The translations under genes were made by a program, and so were the position numbers. From assembly GCA_026393975.1 (NCBI GenBank), contig JAPKZD010000018.1:62001-126000 (forward strand): a stretch of DNA of 64,000 nucleotides. The letters are read 5' to 3'. Below the pieces are notes generated by a model, which did no database searches, was not told the origin of the DNA, and saw only the letters and a program-made list of their open reading frames with translations. Shown one piece after another: positions 61,909-64,000 of the stretch; positions within the stretch are counted from its first letter, which is position 1, and each line of letters starts with the position of its first letter. This DNA is from Candidatus Aminicenantota bacterium (lineage in GTDB: Bacteria; Acidobacteriota; Aminicenantia; Aminicenantales; Saccharicenantaceae).

Positions 61909-62861
61909 CGTTCTTCGAAGACCCCCAGCTTGCGGATTTTCTTGTATCTTTCGTCGAGGAGCTCGTCGACGGGCTTGCCCTCGAACTTCTTCAGCGCCTG
62001 GTAGAGGTGCTTGTCGACGTTCTTGAAGGTTTGCTCGGGGTCGATGTGGGCCCCGCCGGGCGGTTCGGGGATGATCTTGTCGACGATCCCGAATCCGAGG
62101 AGGGTCGCCGCCCGGATGCCCAGGTTCTCGGCCGCCTGCTCAAAGGCGTTCTGGTCCTTCCAGAGGATGGCGGCGCAGCCTTCCGGCGAGATGACGGAGT
62201 AGAAGGAATGCTCGAGCATGAGTGTCTGGTCGCCGAAGCCGATGCCGAGGCCCCCGCCGCTCCCCCCTTCGCCGATGACGACGTTGATGATGGGAGTCTT
62301 CAGGATGGAGATCGTCTTCAGGTTGAAGGCGATGGCTTCGGCCTGACCGCGTTCCTCGGCGCCGATGCCGGGATAGGCGCCGGGCGTGTCAATCAGGGTG
62401 ATCACGGGAAAGCCGAATTTTTCGGCTTCGAGCATGACCCGGAGGGCCTTGCGGTAGCCCTCGGGGTTGGCCTGGCCGAAGTTCCGGTCGATGCGGGCCC
62501 GGGTCGTCCGGCCCTTCTGGTGGCCGATGACGGCCACGGTCCGGCCCTTGTAGAAGGCCAATCCGGCGACGATGGCCGGGTCGTCGGCGAAGCGGCGGTC
62601 GCCGTGCATCTCCATAAAATCCTGGAAGAGGAAGGCGATGTAGTCCAAGGTGTAGGGGCGCTTGGGGTGGCGGGCGATCTGGACGATGTTGACGGTCGTC
62701 AGCTGGGGGACGATCCTAGCCCATTCCTTTTCGATCTCCGAGCGGAGAGCGGCGATCCGGTCCTTCTTGTCGAGGTCGTCGGTCTCGGCCAGGGCGTCGA
62801 TCTGGTCCTTGAGGGCCAGAATGCCCTTTTCGAGCGTATAAAACTCCGCCGCTTTTTCCAT
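61905..62861 (-). CDS. accA: Acetyl-CoA carboxylase carboxyltransferase subunit alpha
   Basis: A 318-residue AccA from ATG 62861; the track uses a TTG 15 bases upstream. Landmarks: FMEMHGDRRFADDPAIVAGL, GRTTRARIDRNFGQANPEGY, TLIDTPGAYPGIGAEERGQAE and GEGGSGGGLGIGFGD. It transfers carboxyl from biotin to acetyl-CoA for fatty acid synthesis. accD is not in the window. Confidence 0.96.
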   Translation of the reverse strand: MEKAAEFYTLEKGILALKDQIDALAETDDLDKKDRIAALRSEIEKEWARIVPQLTTVNIVQIARHPKRPYTLDYIAFLFQDFMEMHGDRRFADDPAIVAGLAFYKGRTVAVIGHQKGRTTRARIDRNFGQANPEGYRKALRVMLEAEKFGFPVITLIDTPGAYPGIGAEERGQAEAIAFNLKTISILKTPIINVVIGEGGSGGGLGIGFGDQTLMLEHSFYSVISPEGCAAILWKDQNAFEQAAENLGIRAATLLGFGIVDKIIPEPPGGAHIDPEQTFKNVDKHLYQALKKFEGKPVDELLDERYKKIRKLGVFEER

Positions 62862-62920
62862 GCTCAACTCTTTCAAGGGGTTACGGTATGGGCCTATTCT
62901 AAGGGCCGGGGGGCGTCAAG

Positions 62921-63643
62921 TCAAGCCGCGCTCCGACGCTGGCGGACGACCTCGAAGAAGAAGACGGCTGCGGCGGCGGCGACGTTAAGGGAGCCGACCT
63001 TGCCGGCCAGGGGGATGGCCAGGACCTTGTCGCAGGTTTTGCGGACAAGGGGCCTGAGTCCTTTTCCTTCCGAGCCGAGGACGATGCCGATGGGGCCGGT
63101 AAAGTCGAACGAATACCAGGGCTCGTCCCCGGAGCCTTCGGCGCCGACGAGCCAGAGGCCCTTGTCCTTGAGCTCTTCCATGGCCCGGACGAGGTTCGTG
63201 ACCCTGGCGACGAGGAGATGCTCGAGGGCCCCGGCCGAGACCGTGTCGACGGTCTCCGTCAGGCCGGCCGAGCGCCGCTCGGGCAGGATGAGACCGTCGG
63301 CTCCCGCCCCCTCGGCGCTGCGGACGATGGCGCCGAGGTTCTGGGGGTCCTCGACCTCGTCGAGGATGACGACGAAGGGTTTGGGGGAGCGGGCCAGGAT
63401 CTCTTCGAGAGAGGCATAGCCCTTGGGAGAAACTTCGGCCATGACTCCCTGGTGGCCGGGCGCGACCTGGTCGAGACGGCGGGCCGGGACGAAGACGCAG
63501 GGAACGCCCCGGGCCTTGGCCTCGCGGATGACTTCTCCGATCCGGGCGTGGCCCTTCTCCTCCTGGATGAAGACCTTGTTGACTCTTCCGGACGCGGACT
63601 TGAGGGCCTCGAGGAGGGGGTTGATCCGGATGATCCTGTCCAT
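62921..63643 (-). CDS. rlmB: SpoU/TrmH-type rRNA or tRNA 2'-O-methyltransferase (RlmB-like)
   Basis: A 240-residue SPOUT enzyme from MDRIIRINPLLEAL; ATG 63661 is the alternative. The N-terminal substrate-binding domain is followed by the knot motifs DPQNLGAIVRSAEGAGADGL, IGIVLGSEGKGLRPLV and PLAGKVGSLNVAAAAAVFFF. It most resembles RlmB (23S Gm2251), though substrate is inferred. Confidence 0.88.
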   Translation of the reverse strand: MDRIIRINPLLEALKSASGRVNKVFIQEEKGHARIGEVIREAKARGVPCVFVPARRLDQVAPGHQGVMAEVSPKGYASLEEILARSPKPFVVILDEVEDPQNLGAIVRSAEGAGADGLILPERRSAGLTETVDTVSAGALEHLLVARVTNLVRAMEELKDKGLWLVGAEGSGDEPWYSFDFTGPIGIVLGSEGKGLRPLVRKTCDKVLAIPLAGKVGSLNVAAAAAVFFFEVVRQRRSAA

Positions 63644-63753
63644 GGCCGATTCCCCGGTCATTATAAGGCAATCGGGCGGCGCCTACCAGACCTGTTGTTT
63701 CATCCCGGCGCATCAGGTAAAATGGCCACCATGAAACAGGACGGAGGCTGACC

Positions 63754-64000
63754 ATGCCGGATAGCATCAAGACCACCAGAATTTGTCTCATCGTTGCCGC
63801 GGGGCTGGAGATCGCGACCGCGGCGCTCTTCCTCTTCATCTTCCTCTCCGGGGCCGTCCTCATTGGCTGGGGCACGGAGCGCGCCGGGCTCCTCGGCAGC
63901 GCCCTGCTCGGGGCGACCGGGATCCTTCTGACTGTTTTTTTCGCTGCCTTCGGCGTCGCCGACCTCCTCATCGCCGTAGGGATCGCCAAGGGCAGGCCGT
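63754..64000 (+). CDS. Membrane protein of unknown function (partial)
   Basis: Begins MPDSIKTTRICLIVAAGLEI after GGAGG and is open to the window edge (82 codons). Two hydrophobic segments are visible: ATAALFLFIFLSGAVLIGW and ALLGATGILLTVFFAAFGVA. Family unknown. Confidence 0.6.
   Translation, partial: MPDSIKTTRICLIVAAGLEIATAALFLFIFLSGAVLIGWGTERAGLLGSALLGATGILLTVFFAAFGVADLLIAVGIAKGRP

Overview
The window is a GC-rich (roughly 65 % by eye), gene-dense bacterial chromosome segment that contains the replication-origin neighbourhood. The cell is diderm: there is a LolB-type lipoprotein, TolC, a YidC with the Gram-negative periplasmic domain, and several lipobox or signal-peptide proteins. An Acidobacteriota/Aminicenantota-like Hfq with an N-terminal extension, CarD, bactofilin and zinc-type L28/S18 point to a deep, non-proteobacterial lineage. 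Acidobacteriota or Aminicenantota is my best guess, but this is inference, not a placement.

Region by region. (1) 1-890 is a partial acyltransferase-like gene. (2) 1.0-11.1 kb is one long plus-strand operon behind a strong sigma70-type promoter. It encodes an energy-converting [NiFe] hydrogenase with a complete complex-I-like set of 11 subunits (NuoN/M/L-like x3, J, K, A, B, C, D, H, I) and its maturation protease. (3) 11.1-14.0 kb holds dnaN and dnaA on the minus strand, with a DnaA-box cluster upstream of dnaA and an 82 % AT stretch between dnaA and dnaN, i.e. a likely bipartite oriC. (4) 14.0-19.5 kb has a lipoprotein, rpmB, a bifunctional Rel, an FmdB-type zinc ribbon, a palindrome-rich remnant resembling an IS200/IS605 end, and a secreted MEMO1-AMMECR1 fusion. 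(5) 19.6-30.2 kb is a plus-strand housekeeping run: two small membrane proteins, lolB, ispE, tRNA-Gln, prs, rplY, pth, rpsF, rpsR, rplI, dnaB, radA, a YacL-like PIN/TRAM protein, ispD, ispF. (6) 30.2-39 kb has a secreted M14 peptidase, then an ECF sigma / anti-sigma / Spy-like / MacA / MacB (ATPase and permease) / TolC envelope-stress and efflux operon. (7) 39-42.7 kb has hfq-like, pdxA, smpB, a CorC-like protein and carD. (8) 42.9-51.4 kb is the classical origin-proximal block rpmH-rnpA-yidD-yidC-jag-mnmE-mnmG-parA-parB, followed by bactofilin, with a parS site in the mnmG/parA junction. (9) 51.5-58.7 kb has pyrG, phosphomannomutase, mannose-1-phosphate guanylyltransferase and a catalytic/non-catalytic M16 peptidase pair. 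(10) 58.9-63.7 kb is a minus-strand set: aspS, hisS, accA and an rlmB-type methyltransferase, then a partial membrane protein.

The pieces fit an anaerobic or facultative organism that couples ferredoxin (or similar) oxidation to H2 and ion pumping, uses the MEP isoprenoid pathway (ispE, ispD, ispF), and keeps chromosome replication and segregation genes close together. The most unusual points are the complex-I-like gene content of an operon whose large subunit keeps all four [NiFe] cysteines, the 29 kb wedge between dnaA and rpmH, the bipartite origin, and the palindromic repeats that look like IS605-family ends.
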